From Ypsolopha sequella (lineage: Eukaryota; Arthropoda; Insecta; Lepidoptera; Ypsolophidae): a stretch of 64,000 nt of DNA. The stretch lies in the NCBI GenBank assembly GCA_934047225.1, contig OW203986.1, positions 17,673,221-17,737,220 on the forward strand, written 5' to 3'. The first letter of the stretch is position 1. Every line of letters starts with the position of its first letter. Positions 1 through 10,868 of this stretch are shown in pieces. The translations under genes and the position numbers were made by a program. Below the pieces are notes generated by a model that saw nothing but the letters and a program-made list of their open reading frames with translations, was not told where the DNA came from and did not search any database.

Positions 1-1324
1 TAGACAGGGGTGGCAAACATTGTATTTTGAACTAACTTCTCTACTGCTGTCACCGCATTCAAGGTGACCAGACTTCTAAATTTCTCTCAAAAATATTCAT
101 ATAAAATTCAACTTTTTGGCTGATAATTACTAAACTCTTATTCTGTCATTGCTGCATGTCTGGTCATCTAAATGCGTGTCCAAAATATTGGTCTGTTGCA
201 TTTGTATGCTACAGAATTTCAATTTCTCGTATTTATCAGGTTAGAAATATCTGTAATAGCGATGCATTTATAATTATATTCGTATTTGTGCTTGGGCATG
301 CAGAAATGAATACTCATTGTTAACATTCCATTATCATGGTTTATTTTAACATCCATCTTTGAATCCACTTTTTAAACAGCAAGTTTTTATTACGTAATGT
401 GGAAGTTTGCCTACGAGTTGTGGATTCAATGGGATTTTAAAATATCCAGGGGTCATATCATTTTAACCCTAACAATTTAAACACCATTTCGCGATGACAC
501 ACGCAAGATGCTTTTCTTTACAACAACTGTTCATAACCAAGATAAGAACATCCGTGTGTGACACCGTGGAGTTGTGTACGCACACATACATGTGTGTTGT
601 GTCGGCACACGCTAACTCTGTTGTGTTGGTGTCCAGTTTGTGCCCGCAAGGATTGATGAACAGTTTCATGACTGTCTGGTAAGTCATGCCTCTTGTCCGC
701 GTCTCTTTTCTATGTGCTTTTACTCACTATGTACTATACACGATATTTTCTATCCTTTTCACACAACAGTACACACTCATGTCACTTGGTGGAACATTTG
801 CATCCATTTAATTTTTGATATCCATATTATTTATCTGTAACAGAACTCGGGAGAGTTTCGTTTGTTTGATTCTTGTATAAATTTAAAATTTTAGCAACAT
901 TTTCAGCAAAATATTGCAGTTAATAAGTTTCAGCATAAAATGTGCGTATTTTAGTTAATTAATTCCGATGATGCAAATGAGCCGTTTGGTTAATATTAAT
1001 TTCATTTAGTAGATTTTATCTTCTTAAATTTGTATGCATATAAAGTACAAAAGTAGAATTGTTATAATGTAGCTTGTGTATTAGATAACAGCATGTTATT
1101 CAAATAAAATTAAGCTTAGCTGTGCTATAATATAAACATACAAGTAAATAACAGTTTGTTAACATTATTAAATTGTCCATACCATATTAAACTTAGCCTT
1201 ATTTGCTTTATTATTAAAACTATGATACGAGATTTATTGTTGCATATGCCTACTTTTTTACAACTTTGTAATAATACATATATTGAAAATCAATTAATAA
1301 TATTATGTTAAACCTTGTTCTCAG
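1..1324 (+). other. pnut intron (3' part)
   Basis: AT-rich sequence upstream of the first recognised septin exon, ending in an acceptor (TTCTCAG) at 1318-1324. The septin reading frame is already open when it enters the next exon with one base of a split codon, so an upstream exon exists. I found no stretch here that encodes the septin GTPase domain or septin-unique element, so those exons probably lie left of the window. Confidence 0.6.
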
Positions 1325-1403
1325 GAATCCTCTGGCTCAGATGGAAGAGGAGAAGAGAGAGCATGATCTCAAGATGAAAAAGATGGAAAGTGAAATGGAA
1401 CAG
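1325..1403 (+). CDS. pnut: pnut exon: start of the coiled coil
   Basis: A 79-nt exon with acceptor TTCTCAG just upstream and donor GTCAGT at 1404. The first base completes a split codon, followed by 26 codons from NPLAQMEEEKREHD to ESEMEQ. This is the signature opening of the Septin-7/Peanut C-terminal coiled coil. It ends in phase 0 and reads on into VFEMK of the next exon. Confidence 0.88.
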
Positions 1404-3074
1404 GTCAGTTGTTTTATATATACAAAATGAATAACTAACCTTCGTACTGTATCCATTTCTGAGATAAAATAAATTCGCCAATCGCCAATATCCCGTTTAA
1501 AATGTTTCTCAGGTGTTCGAAATGAAAGTACGCGAGAAACGCGCCAAGCTCAAGGAAAGCGAAGGGGAGCTGGCGCGACGACACGAAGCGACGCGACGCG
1601 CACTCGAGACTCAAGCGAGGGAGCTGGAGGAGCGACAGAGGGCGCTCGCGGCGGATAGAGCGGCGTGGGAGAGAGAGACGGGATTGTCACTCGACGAGCT
1701 GCGTAGGCGATCACTGGAGGCCAACAGCAAGGAGTAAGTACTTCAAGTGTCCATGGTCCACAATTTACATGAGGAGAGAGCGCTGTGTGAGAGACGGAGT
1801 TGCCGCTCAACGAGCTGCGCAGGCGGTCACTGGAGGCTATCAGCGAGGAGTAAGTACATCATGGTCTATTCTCTATGATCTACAAGTTAGAGAGATGTAC
1901 GACAGACAGTTCTAGCGGTGGAGAGCGGCGTGGGGGAGAGACGGGATTGTCACTCGACGATCTGCGTAGGGGGTCACTGAAGGCCAACAGCAAGGAGTAA
2001 GTATGTACATCAGGTGTCTATGATCCACGTATCACAGAGGGCGCTCGCGGTGGAGAGAACGCCGCCGTAAGAGACACAGGCTTGTCGCTCGACGAGTTGC
2101 GTAGGCGGTCACTGGAGGCCAACAGCGAGGAGTAAGTACATCATGGTCTATTCTCTATGATCTACAAGTTAGAGTGATGTACAACAGACGGTGCTCGCGG
2201 TGGAGAGAGCGCATTTGAGAGAGGGACAGGCTTGTCGCTCAACGAGCTGCGTAGGCCACCACTGGAAGCCAACAGCGAAGGGTAAGTACATCATGGTCTA
2301 TTCTCTATGCTCTGCTAGTTAGACTCATGTACGACAGACGGTGCTCACTGTGGAGACAGCAGCGTGGGAGAGAGACAGGCTTGTCGCTCGTCGAGCTGCG
2401 TAGGCGGTCACTGGAGGCCAACAGCACGGGTTGTTTGTATGTTTACCTGTTCAAGTTGTTCTAACTGACAATTATTGAATATGTTGCTGATTAATGTCAA
2501 TATTAAATAGTTCTGTCTGTTTAATGAAATTAAAATTTTTAACCAAATCGAATATTTTCTGTAATGTAACTGCAGCTATATGTACAACTACCTACCTATA
2601 CGCGAGAGTACCAATAAACCAGTCCGCCATTAATAAATAATAAATAAAATAATAGTAAATAAAACATTTATTAGGTAACAAAGACCCATTGAAAACAAAC
2701 ATGAATTTAAGAAAATTAAAATACACAACCCAAAATACAAAAATTTTTTTTGGATAAGATTCGATTTAAATTACTTAGGTACAATTTTATATTAAATTAT
2801 TTATCATTTTTTATTTGGTAAGCAAAGTTTGACAAACCAATACTTGAGCATAGGATTGTCAAACTTACTAGAAAATGTCCTCAGGATGTCGCTGCCGCTA
2901 GTTCGACGCGAATCGTTTGTTCGCGATAGCCGCCACGGTGTTATTATTTACCTCTCCCTATATATATTATTTTCCATTTGGATTTTCACAGTTCTAATTT
3001 ACAATTTTTTGTATCTTTCCAGAACCGTTGACGGCAAAGACAAAAAGGACAAGAAGAAAAAAGGTTTGTTCTAA
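1325..3074 (+). CDS. pnut: Septin (Septin-7/Peanut class), last three coding exons
   Basis: 3'-terminal part of a septin, a GTP-binding protein that polymerises into hetero-oligomeric filaments at the cell cortex and cleavage furrow. Exons are 1325-1403, 1513-1733 and 3023-3074, with GT/AG borders and matching phases (0, then 2+1). The spliced product reads NPLAQMEEEKREHD, then VFEMKVREK, then LDELRRRSLEANSKE, and ends KKDKKKKGLF followed by TAA. Known of the family: this is the C-terminal heptad-rich coiled coil of Septin-7/Peanut, which starts with the conserved N-P-L-x-Q-M-E-E-E-K-R-E-H and in insects ends in a lysine run plus GLF. The coiled coil pairs Septin-7 with Septin-6-class partners. 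The GTPase domain (G1-G4) is not in the window. Exon 1513-1733 is much richer in GC than the surrounding introns. The gene converges on alpha-catulin. Confidence 0.9.
1513..1733 (+). CDS. pnut: pnut exon: main coiled coil
   Basis: A 221-nt exon between acceptor TTTCTCAG (ends 1512) and donor GTAAGT at 1734. It encodes 73 codons plus two bases, VFEMKVREKRAKL through SLEANSK, with charged heptads rich in R, E and A. The donor itself contains an in-frame TAA at 1735-1737, so reading through the splice site would end the protein at once. The last ~75 bp of the exon plus its donor have been copied several times into the following intron (see the tandem array at 1760-2430). Confidence 0.88.
1760..2430 (+). 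repeat. Tandem array of duplicated exon end and splice donor
   Basis: Five degenerate copies of the 3' end of the preceding septin exon, its GTAAGT donor and about 60 bp of intron, in direct orientation. Donors align at 1734 (the real one), 1850, 1997, 2132 and 2282; a last copy near 2427 has lost its donor. Spacing is 116, 147, 135 and 150 bp. Each copy repeats the bases for DELRRRSLEAN with substitutions. The intronic part (TCATGGTCTATTCTCTATG) is also shared by copies 1, 3 and 4. No plausible acceptor precedes the copies, so I do not call them exons. Confidence 0.85.
2431..3022 (+). other. Rest of the last pnut intron
   Basis: AT-rich intron sequence ending in acceptor GTATCTTTCCAG (ends 3022). 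An open frame runs through its end into the last exon but is intronic and encodes nothing recognisable. Confidence 0.6.
3023..3074 (+). CDS. pnut: pnut last coding exon (lysine-rich tail, GLF end)
   Basis: The first base completes the split Glu codon (GA|A). It then reads TVDGKDKKDKKKKGLF and stops with TAA at 3072-3074. The short basic tail ending in GLF is characteristic of insect Peanut; vertebrate Septin-7 has a comparable lysine-rich end. Confidence 0.87.
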
Positions 3075-6000
3075 CTCGCGAGCTAGAGGTCTCGGACCGC
3101 CCACCGTATGTCACGTGACTAACATTTTGTAAGTGTACGTAACGCAGACGCCACCGCCGCCACCCTAGCTACTGACCTCGGCTAATATCGATCTACTGTT
3201 ACTTCAAATGTTCAGTAAACAGATTTGTTTATTGGCCATTTTGTTTACTAGAGTAGGCTATGCAATATTTAGTTGTTGCTAAATACACTTGCGTATAATA
3301 TATATTGTCTTGTCGTTTTGACGTCACCAAACGATACAATATTATGTTACATTGACTGTGGTTTCGTGTTTGATCGTGTTTGGCTCTAAATTTCAAAGGA
3401 TCTTCATTCTAAAACTGCCATAATAATCTTTTTACATAACATTTGGAGTAAAGGGAATGTGCGAAATATGTTAAGGTACACAAGTTTTGTGAACTTTTAA
3501 TTTTAACTTAGTAACCGTTGTATTTGTATATGACTATATAACATTCTTCTGAAGAGTTAATTGGGGAAACAATTTTTTATTTACAATTGCAAGCTGTATG
3601 TTTTCTCGGCTGTATGTGTACATATCGTACTCAAAAATGTTAGGAACTGAAGTTTGTGGAATTTTTTCAAGTGTTTCTATTTTGAGACAGTAAGTTTTCG
3701 ACCAGCAAATATTTGCTTATTTCGTGTGATTTACCTGAATAGATTTTGAATGTATTTATATTATTGATTCTTGGGGATAGTGCCATTTCAGAGTTGTGAA
3801 GGAAGAAAATTTTTAGTTTATATTATAAGAAAATCTTATCTTGAATCATGTACCTATTTAAAAAGAATAAGCGATTGAGTAAAATTAGGGCATAAAACAA
3901 AACTTACGACTTTATCACTTAAAATTAACAGATTTTTTGATTGCTGAAAATCAGTTATGCAAGATAGTGCTTTACTTAAAGGCTATGTAATATTTAATTT
4001 TCATTATGGATTTAAACAATACGGTTATGGTGGTTTATCTTGCATGCACTGCACAGACGTTCGTGAATGTTTTATGTAACCTTCTGTTCGTTTAATGACG
4101 ATTTATTCTTGATGTTTTTAAGGGACATTATTCGATTATTTGAATCAAATTATTAATTAAAAGTCGCCAGAGTTAACGTAACGTAACAAATCACAAGTCT
4201 TTTTATGTTGTAAATATCTCTTCCGTTTTTCACAGTAAGTATAGATAGGTCTTTAGGATTTCTTTCATTTTATTCCAACTTATTTTCATTTACTCTTAGT
4301 AAAAATATATTTATAAAATTTTCAGATTGGTCATTTAAGAGCGTAACAACAGGATTTTAGAAGGATAAGAACATTTTAATATTAATTGGACGTTAAAAGG
4401 TACGAAGCACGGTTTGATATAACACCTAATTTATGCATAGTTTTAAAATTTTTACAATTTTATCTTACATCTGTAAACGAACAACGACTAATGGAAGACT
4501 ACTGCAATAAGATCTCTATGTCATTACTGCATACAAACGAAATTCTTATAAAACAGGACTTTAGATTATTAATTTTTGTACGTATTTATTTTTAAGGTTT
4601 ATTCCATGACAAAGCATTTATTATTATTATTATGCTAAGAAAGGCCTAACTTCTACTTTGTGTTTCTCGAGGCTTTTACACAATTGTATTTTGTATGTTT
4701 TTCATTCGGAATATTGTAAAATGTTTTCAGTGAGCGATCTGATGATATATAAAGAATAGCACAAAATCAAGGCTTAAGACTTTAAATTTACGTCCACAAA
4801 GATGCCAAATAGTGTATTCAGTCTGAATGATTTATATATTGAATCTGAGTGTGAAAAATATTGCTATGAACTTCGACTTTGACTTGTGTGAAATAATTCG
4901 AAATGCAGTCGATAAGGATAAAGTTTTCGTTTTAATAATGTTCATACGACTTAACGTTCATAGATAGGTTCTGTAGCTGTGTCTACGTAATAAATAATAT
5001 TTTAAAAATAACTAATGTCATTTAGGTGTAAAATGCAAACATAAAGTGAAATTTTCAGCTCAATATTTGTGTGAAATCAACATTAGGCACTTTCGATCTT
5101 ATAATAAATAAATAAATCACTAAGACTTACATGAATAAATACGTTTTCGCTGATAATACATTTGAATTCGTAGAAATGGCTATGTTCATAAGCAGAGATG
5201 TAGTTTTTCGAATAAAATTTTGCATTTGCGAGTCACATTTTAAAATTAAAGTTAACTAAGAGATAAAATATTTTTTACTTCATTATTGCAACCGATTGCA
5301 ACGTTTTGGCTTCATTGGTGCATTCATTAGTAGTTATTATTGACGTGTGACTCGATTGTTGGATCTGTTTCACTCTCCATTGATCCGTTTGCGCTTTATT
5401 TTAAAAGCTGTATCTCTATAGAATTTCTTTTGTAGAGTGAAACAGATGTTTGTTACGCGCATTGATAGTGCTTAGTGATACTGATCAAGCTCATAGTCAG
5501 TTGTGAGAGACTTAGTTCTAGCTAGGTGTTAGCGATTCATGATTAAGTAAGACGATGATATTAGGTTAGCACCAGTTCAGTAAACTTTAATGGGTTCGTC
5601 GTTAGACAAACCGTTTGCGAATGGTTACAGGAGTCACCATCAAAGTACGATGCGGGCTGGCTGTATCCTTTACCGCTGATTAGAATCGATTATTGCTATA
5701 TTACACATGTTCCGTGTAAAGCTTTAAGCTGCCATTACTTTTCGTAATCTTGTTGGCATAGTCTTTGGAGCTATGCTTATTCAAGTAAACAGACACACGA
5801 ATATAAAAGCTACTATAGTTCTGTATTCCCTGGTCAATCAGTCTGCAGGGTGATTCGGGCCCGTTCATCTTATGTTGTGTCTCGCTCATACACTGCAAGT
5901 TTGTAAAGGATCACGCTACGCTAATCGTCCTACGGCCGCGACCGAGTCGCCCTGCTGATGAAACTATCATTCAATAATTTGTTCTAAAATTGTTTTTGAA

Positions 6001-6445
6001 ATAACTTACTGTTTACGTATAAGACTATTACAGTACCTAACAGTACTATTCTGAGATTCTAGTTTTTCATTTATTTATATTATCCATGTAAATATTACTT
6101 TGGTTATATCGTGAAAGTGGAAAGCATCACGAGTGAATATCGACTATATAGGTTCGTACATTCTGTATGGATTCATTTAAATGTGCATAATCAATATTTA
6201 ATCAGCATGCCATGATTGTTATTGTATCATTTTATGTTTCAGTATTGACTTCCATGGTTATGTTAGGGACGTAGTGTAAGGTAATAATGCTTAATTTTGT
6301 ATTTTCTGTAGGGACCTGGCCCACTTACCATATTGATCATTTGCATTGTAGTCATAAAGAAGGTATTTGTGATGGTATTTGGATTGCGCTCTTATGGGTG
6401 AGATGGTGTAATATATTGTACCTTTGAATAAATATAAATAAATAC
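3075..6445 (+). other. Probable pnut 3' UTR
   Basis: About 3.4 kb of AT-rich sequence without a supportable ORF or a clear transposon border. It ends at a pair of canonical polyadenylation hexamers (6427 and 6437) just before repeat-rich DNA begins. Several earlier A/T-rich hexamer-like sites (for example around 5105) mean shorter 3' ends are possible. The UTR extent is inferred, not shown. Confidence 0.4.
6427..6442 (+). terminator. Candidate polyadenylation signals (AATAAA x2)
   Basis: Two AATAAA hexamers at 6427-6432 and 6437-6442, on the pnut strand, followed within about 30 bp by a GT/T-rich stretch (CTCTTTGTTTTATTTTTTTT). This is the most convincing cleavage-signal layout between the pnut stop and the first clear transposon. 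Confidence 0.4.
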
Positions 6446-6644
6446 GTAATATATAGGAAACTCTTTGTTTTATTTTTTTTTACCCGAATTCATGTGTATA
6501 ACCCGGAGATATAAAGAAGGAAATCTAAAATGGCACCCATCATCATCCTCTCTCACCCGCACACCTGTGTACCGCATGCAAAAAAAATAGTCTAGATTTG
6601 CCGCTCGAGTTTACTGACGCGTTTAGTTTCCTAACACATTGTTA

Positions 6645-7234
6645 TAGTGCGCGCCAATCTTTTAGTCGCCTCTGATTGAGTTACGAGTGCAAGCTTGCGC
6701 AAGTACAGTCAAGGAAACAATAATATGAACGGTTGACTATTAAATGTTTACTATAAGTGGGAAGGTGTACTTTTTGTACCTACCTATTTAATATATATTA
6801 GTATTTTTGTGCAATCTTAACTGTTTAATTAAAACAAATTAATATAAACACCATTTTCCTACATTGTCGCCTTAAAACGCTATAACGACCGCGAGGCATA
6901 ACAACAACAATAAACTTTAACAAACTAAATCAGCAAAACAACAAATAAAGGCAACACAAACAGATTCAACGATTAACTTAACGAATCATGGAATTTTTTC
7001 CACGAACGTACTTTTCATGCAACGCGCGCGTGTGTAGAGTACGGACGTAGCACTAACACTAACGCATGGTGTTGACTGACACCTGCAAAACGGCGAGCGG
7101 GGGGTGTGGTGCGGCATGCAGGCGGGTGTGCTCCGCGCCCTCGCTCCTGTAACGTCCCCCTGACACCGTAAAACGGCTAATGCGTCGATTCTTGGGGCTA
7201 GCTTCAGAGGCGACTAAAAGATTGGCGCGCACTG
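6645..7234. mobile_element. Tc1/mariner-type MITE with 31-bp TIRs
   Basis: 31-bp terminal inverted repeats at 6645-6675 and 7204-7234 are identical except for one base near the tip. Their core is GTGCGCGCCAATCTTTTAGT followed by CGCCTCTGA. The element is bordered by TA on both sides (6643-6644 and 7235-7236), the target duplication expected of Tc1/mariner-class transposition. The 528-bp interior has no ORF and contains a GC-rich patch near 7090-7150. The near-identical TIRs suggest it is not very old. Confidence 0.8.
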
Positions 7235-7329
7235 TACTTGTTTCAATAGACTTTATAGACTTTTAGTGACGTCTGACAATTAAATAATTTTAAATAAAAA
7301 TGCACACTACCAAATCCAAACATTTTTTT

Positions 7330-7420
7330 AAAGGTTTAATGAAACTTTCATTACCCAAAGAGTACCAAATGGGACCCTATTACTAGGCCTCAGCCGTCTG
7401 TCTGACCGTCTGTTACGATA
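7330..7420 (+). repeat. Degraded GGGTTCCGTACCC-family fragment
   Basis: Carries the diagnostic TACCCAAAGAGTACC, GGGACCCTATTACTA and CAGCCGTCTGTCTGACCGTC blocks of the SINE-like repeat that is more complete at 56304-56471. The true start of the family consensus is missing. Confidence 0.65.
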
Positions 7421-7545
7421 TTATTCGAAAAAAGTACTAAAGAAGCAACTTTTCATGCTGACTGTATCATTGTGCAATAAAATGACAAGTACTTGCCGCC
7501 ATTGAAGATTCCTTTCTTTAACGCTCCGGGTTATAATAAAACAAG

Positions 7546-8430
7546 TGACATTCGTATGAACTTTTTATAATATGTGATTTATTACATCACGTACACAGTT
7601 ACACATTCCTCAACCACATTAAAATATAATCCATGAGTCCACGTACAACCTCAAAGTATTGTATGTAAACAACATTACTACATCTATATTATAAGAAATA
7701 CCTTTGGCAGCTCTATGGAAAATACAATATTTAAATATGTATTTCTAATTTAATGTTTAATGAAAAATGCAACTTCAAATATAGGTAACAATCACAACAG
7801 TTTTCCGACAATACAATTTTATACTTATTTAATTTATTGATAAGTTTTTCTCTAAATATCGACGTTTCGTGATTTAATAAAACTAGAATACGTTCACTGC
7901 ATTATTCTATAAAAATTAATAATATCTATTTACACATTTATTCAATCGGGGTTTAACTCCTTCAGGGTTACAGTTCATTAAATTACATTTAATGCGAGAG
8001 ATTATAGAAAATATTTCATTTTGCATTTGCACCTTTGTATTATTTTTAAGTTAGTATATTTAAAAATATTTTCTGATTGTTTTTTTTTTGAAATCATATA
8101 TTCTAGGCAGCTAATAATTTCTACTTTTTCTTCAGCGTTGCTTATCTTTTCGAGCCTGTACCAATATAGAGTGAACGAAAAGGCTAGTTTTTAGTAAATA
8201 AGCAGGCATCTTTTACATGCTAACGGTTTTAGGAAGCTCGCATTTTTTTTAAATTGATTACTTAAATAGGTAACTAAACTACCCTCAAGAAGATATATAA
8301 AGTGCTCAGATACGTTGAGGATTTTTACTACTTAGATTGAAAATGCTTTGGTTTGAAGAAAGGTTTCAATAACATTGAAACGGAGCGTTCCCGACGTACA
8401 ACATCCATCCGAGCTATGCCGTGTCTAAAA
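7546..8430. other. Intergenic, no gene seen
   Basis: AT-rich sequence with stop codons in all frames at short spacing. I see no transposon border or RNA gene in it. Confidence 0.5.
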
Positions 8431-8822
8431 TGATTTTTCAATGCAAGTGCTCTTAAAGCCCCACGTTTTATACATCAAAACCGAACAGAAAGTCGATTAT
8501 TTTGCCTAGGGCTTTATTATTATTATTTTTTTATTTATTCACAATGGTTGGCTAACCTGCAGCCTTTCCTGTGAACCATAAATGTTATACTTTTTTTCCA
8601 TTCTTTAACGGCTCTGGATACATTCCTTTTGAGCCAATTCTAATTTAAAGTTCACAAGATTATATTTTTTTATTTCCTCACACTATGCATTGAAAAACGT
8701 AGTATGATACACGGGCGTAAGAGCAATAAATTACTCGGTTACGTTTAAAACACTAGCTACGCTCGTGTTTTAAATCGTTCTCGTAATTTATTCCTTTGCG
8801 CCCTTGTAGCATAAACTACTAT
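8431..8822. repeat. Dispersed repeat A, copy 1, with terminal palindrome
   Basis: About 390 bp closely matching 55561-55958, including ACAATGGTTGGCTAACCTGC, GGGCTTTATTATTATT and AAGTTCACAAGATTATATTT. Its last ~120 bp (8699-8820) form a foldback: TAGTATGATACACGGGCGTA near the left pairs with its imperfect inverse near 8800-8820, around a TAGCTACGCTC centre. No ORF. Probably a non-autonomous transposon family. Confidence 0.8.
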
Positions 8823-9246
8823 TGTTTTAAATATCTCTATATTATTTTGGTGTTCAATTTGTGTCCTCTAATGTTATCTACCGATGAACGTTGAAACTAA
8901 GGACGACGCAATAAACTTTAATACTTTGTAATATCACAAGTCAGTGTTGTACGACTAACCTATTCACTAACCAGACCAATGAAAAGTATGCATGAGAATT
9001 GCTTACTTGGTTACTACTTGATGGTCAAATCAGAGGCACTCTGGCAAACTTTAACAATGCTGCGTTATGATTTCATTAATGACTTAGCTTTTATAAAACT
9101 GAACGATTATTTATGTGCACAAGCAGGGGGGAGGGGGGGAGACAAAACTTTCAGCAACGCTTGTATACGTAATACATATAATACGTGCCGTGTTCCAATC
9201 ATATTAGATATTTATTTAATTTATGAACAGGTGGTTGAATATGTAT
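8823..9246. other. Intergenic, no gene seen
   Basis: An open frame at 8979-9302 has no recognisable domain, contains a low-complexity GGRGG run, and enters repeat B. I do not treat it as a gene. Confidence 0.5.
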
Positions 9247-9615
9247 CGTCACGACATGAATCCCCGAGGGGGTGTCAGAAGTGTTCCGAATGTGAACTGT
9301 GAAATGCAAGTCACAGTCCGCACTCGGTACACCCGCGTTTCACGACGATTATTACGTCCCAACATGATGGGTGGTGAGCCGTATCGCCCGTCGTACTTCG
9401 GGCACAAATACACGCTTATTAGAGTATGCAGGTTTCTTTACGATGTTTACCTTCACCGTTCAGCAAGTGGTAAGTAAGAACAAATACTATGCACATAAGC
9501 TCCGAAAAACTCATTGGTGCATGCCCGATCGGAATCAAACCTGAATTGAGGGGCCAGCGTTTGGAATTGAACCTGAATCTATAGATTGAGGGGCCCTGAG
9601 CTACTGCAGGTGGTT
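9247..9615. repeat. Dispersed repeat B, copy 1
   Basis: Shares TGAATCCCCGAGGGGGTGTC, GATTATTACGTCCCAACATG, TACTTCGGGCACAAATACAC, TTCCTTCACCGTTCAGCAAG and GCACATAAG-TCCGAAAAACTCA with copies at 53781-53925 (partial) and 55281-55520. The end (CATGCCCGATCGGAATCAAA) resembles a decayed RNA polymerase III B box, as at the 3' side of tRNA-derived lepidopteran SINEs. Not coding. Confidence 0.7.
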
Positions 9616-9745
9616 GAAGTATCAACAATATTTTTTCTGTGATATGTCTTTAGGACAATAAAACTATTTTAGATTTTTTTTAAATCAAAGTTTTCGTGGG
9701 AGACACGACACCCAAATCTAGCCCCCTGTAAACAGGCCTGTGCAC

Positions 9746-10868
9746 AAGGTCATTAACTACATATGAAATTGCCGTTTTCTATGGAGAATTTGAAGAAACT
9801 CAATTTTCAGTAAACACATTTTTGCATTGTTTTTAGTAACGACAATTTCAAATTTTATAAACAGAAATATGTATTAAGCTACCAGCGACTTTAATATAAA
9901 GTCATCTGTAAAAAAACATTACGAATCTTATCATGGAAATGGATGACATTTAGGACGAACTGTCTTTGAAGATTTAATTTTTGTAATCAAACTGAAAATA
10001 AAACCAAAATTTAATATGTAGATATAAAACCTGGAAAGCAACTTTTAAACAAAAAATAAAAAATGGAAATAGCTCTTGATTGAATTACAGGAATCCACTA
10101 GTTTTAATTTCGTGTTAGGTAAGACAATAAAAATCCATTGAGATGTCTTTATATGCTTATTACTAAACATGATATTAAAACATTTTTCTTATTCATTAAT
10201 TTTAGAGATATTTTGAAAAACATTCAAAGTACAAGGATAACCTTGCGGAAGAGCTACAATATCTTTGCCTAGCAATAAATAAAAAAAACTAGCTGTCAAT
10301 ATCAATTGTCACTGACATTTCATATATCATGCGCCTCAGAATAAGGAATTATTCATTCCATATGCGCATGCGTCATATGCGTCATGCGCTATGGTCAAGC
10401 CATTTTGCTTTTTTTTGACATTACTGATAAATTTTTATTGACAAAGATACGAGAGCTATTATAATTATGCCCACAAAGCTTTTGTTTAAAAAATCCAAGA
10501 TTCAAACATTAATTTATCTATGTAATAGTCAAAATTTTGGATAGGGTAAAATAAAAATCTCTTAGCTATTCACAACCCTACATAGCATTGCATTGTTAGT
10601 GAAGCTAATTAAACTTTTTTAGGATTACCCACATATTTTTATTTGTTACGCGATAAAGCATTCGCTGTTATAAATTGTAACTGTGATAATTTATTGTTTC
10701 TCATGTAAGTGAATTGTATTCTTTTTGAGAAATAAATATCTCAAACCTTTTAAACCTTTACCTACATTCACTTTAGCTACTAAAATTTGCGAGTTAATAG
10801 TTTGAAATGTTGTGGATTATTACCTCATAAATCCGTAAGAAAATTTCGGCAATTTCATAGTTAATGAC
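9746..10868. mobile_element. MITE family C, copy 1 (with ~0.7 kb extra)
   Basis: Ends carry the inverted core TATGAAATTGCCG (9762-9774) and CGGCAATTTCATA (10847-10859), with GGTCATTAACTA extending the match outward on both sides. The first ~330 bp align with copy 2 (24326-24712), including ATTACGAATCTTATCATGGA and AAATGGATG-CATTTAGGACG. About 720 bp (about 10095-10816) is absent from the other copies and looks like a later insertion. Confidence 0.8.

Larger units (their letters stand above)
6463..7545. mobile_element. TIR element interrupted by a second MITE
   Basis: Inverted arms at about 6497-6532 and 7496-7536 share TATAACCCGGAG, then TAAAGAA-GGAA-TCT and ATGGC. Outside these both sides carry a CTTGTTTTATT-like motif. 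About 1.08 kb in total, of which 590 bp is a separate TA-flanked MITE (6645-7234). A degraded GGGTTCCGTACCC-type fragment lies at 7330-7420. No transposase ORF is present, so it is non-autonomous. The outer ends are approximate. Confidence 0.5.

Noticed and set aside
494..840. Open frames ending at GTAAGT (677-682) that could be an upstream pnut exon (FVPARIDEQFHDCL)
   Set aside because: A donor-like and an acceptor-like site bracket it, but the residues do not fit the septin region expected before NPLAQMEEE, and the required end phase (two bases of a Lys codon) is not met.
1550..1810. 86-residue open frame on the minus strand
   Set aside because: Antisense shadow of the GC-rich pnut exon and its repeats; no motif and no splice support.
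8979..9477. Two overlapping plus-strand frames (107 and 84 residues)
   Set aside because: They run into repeat B, contain low-complexity runs and match no domain.
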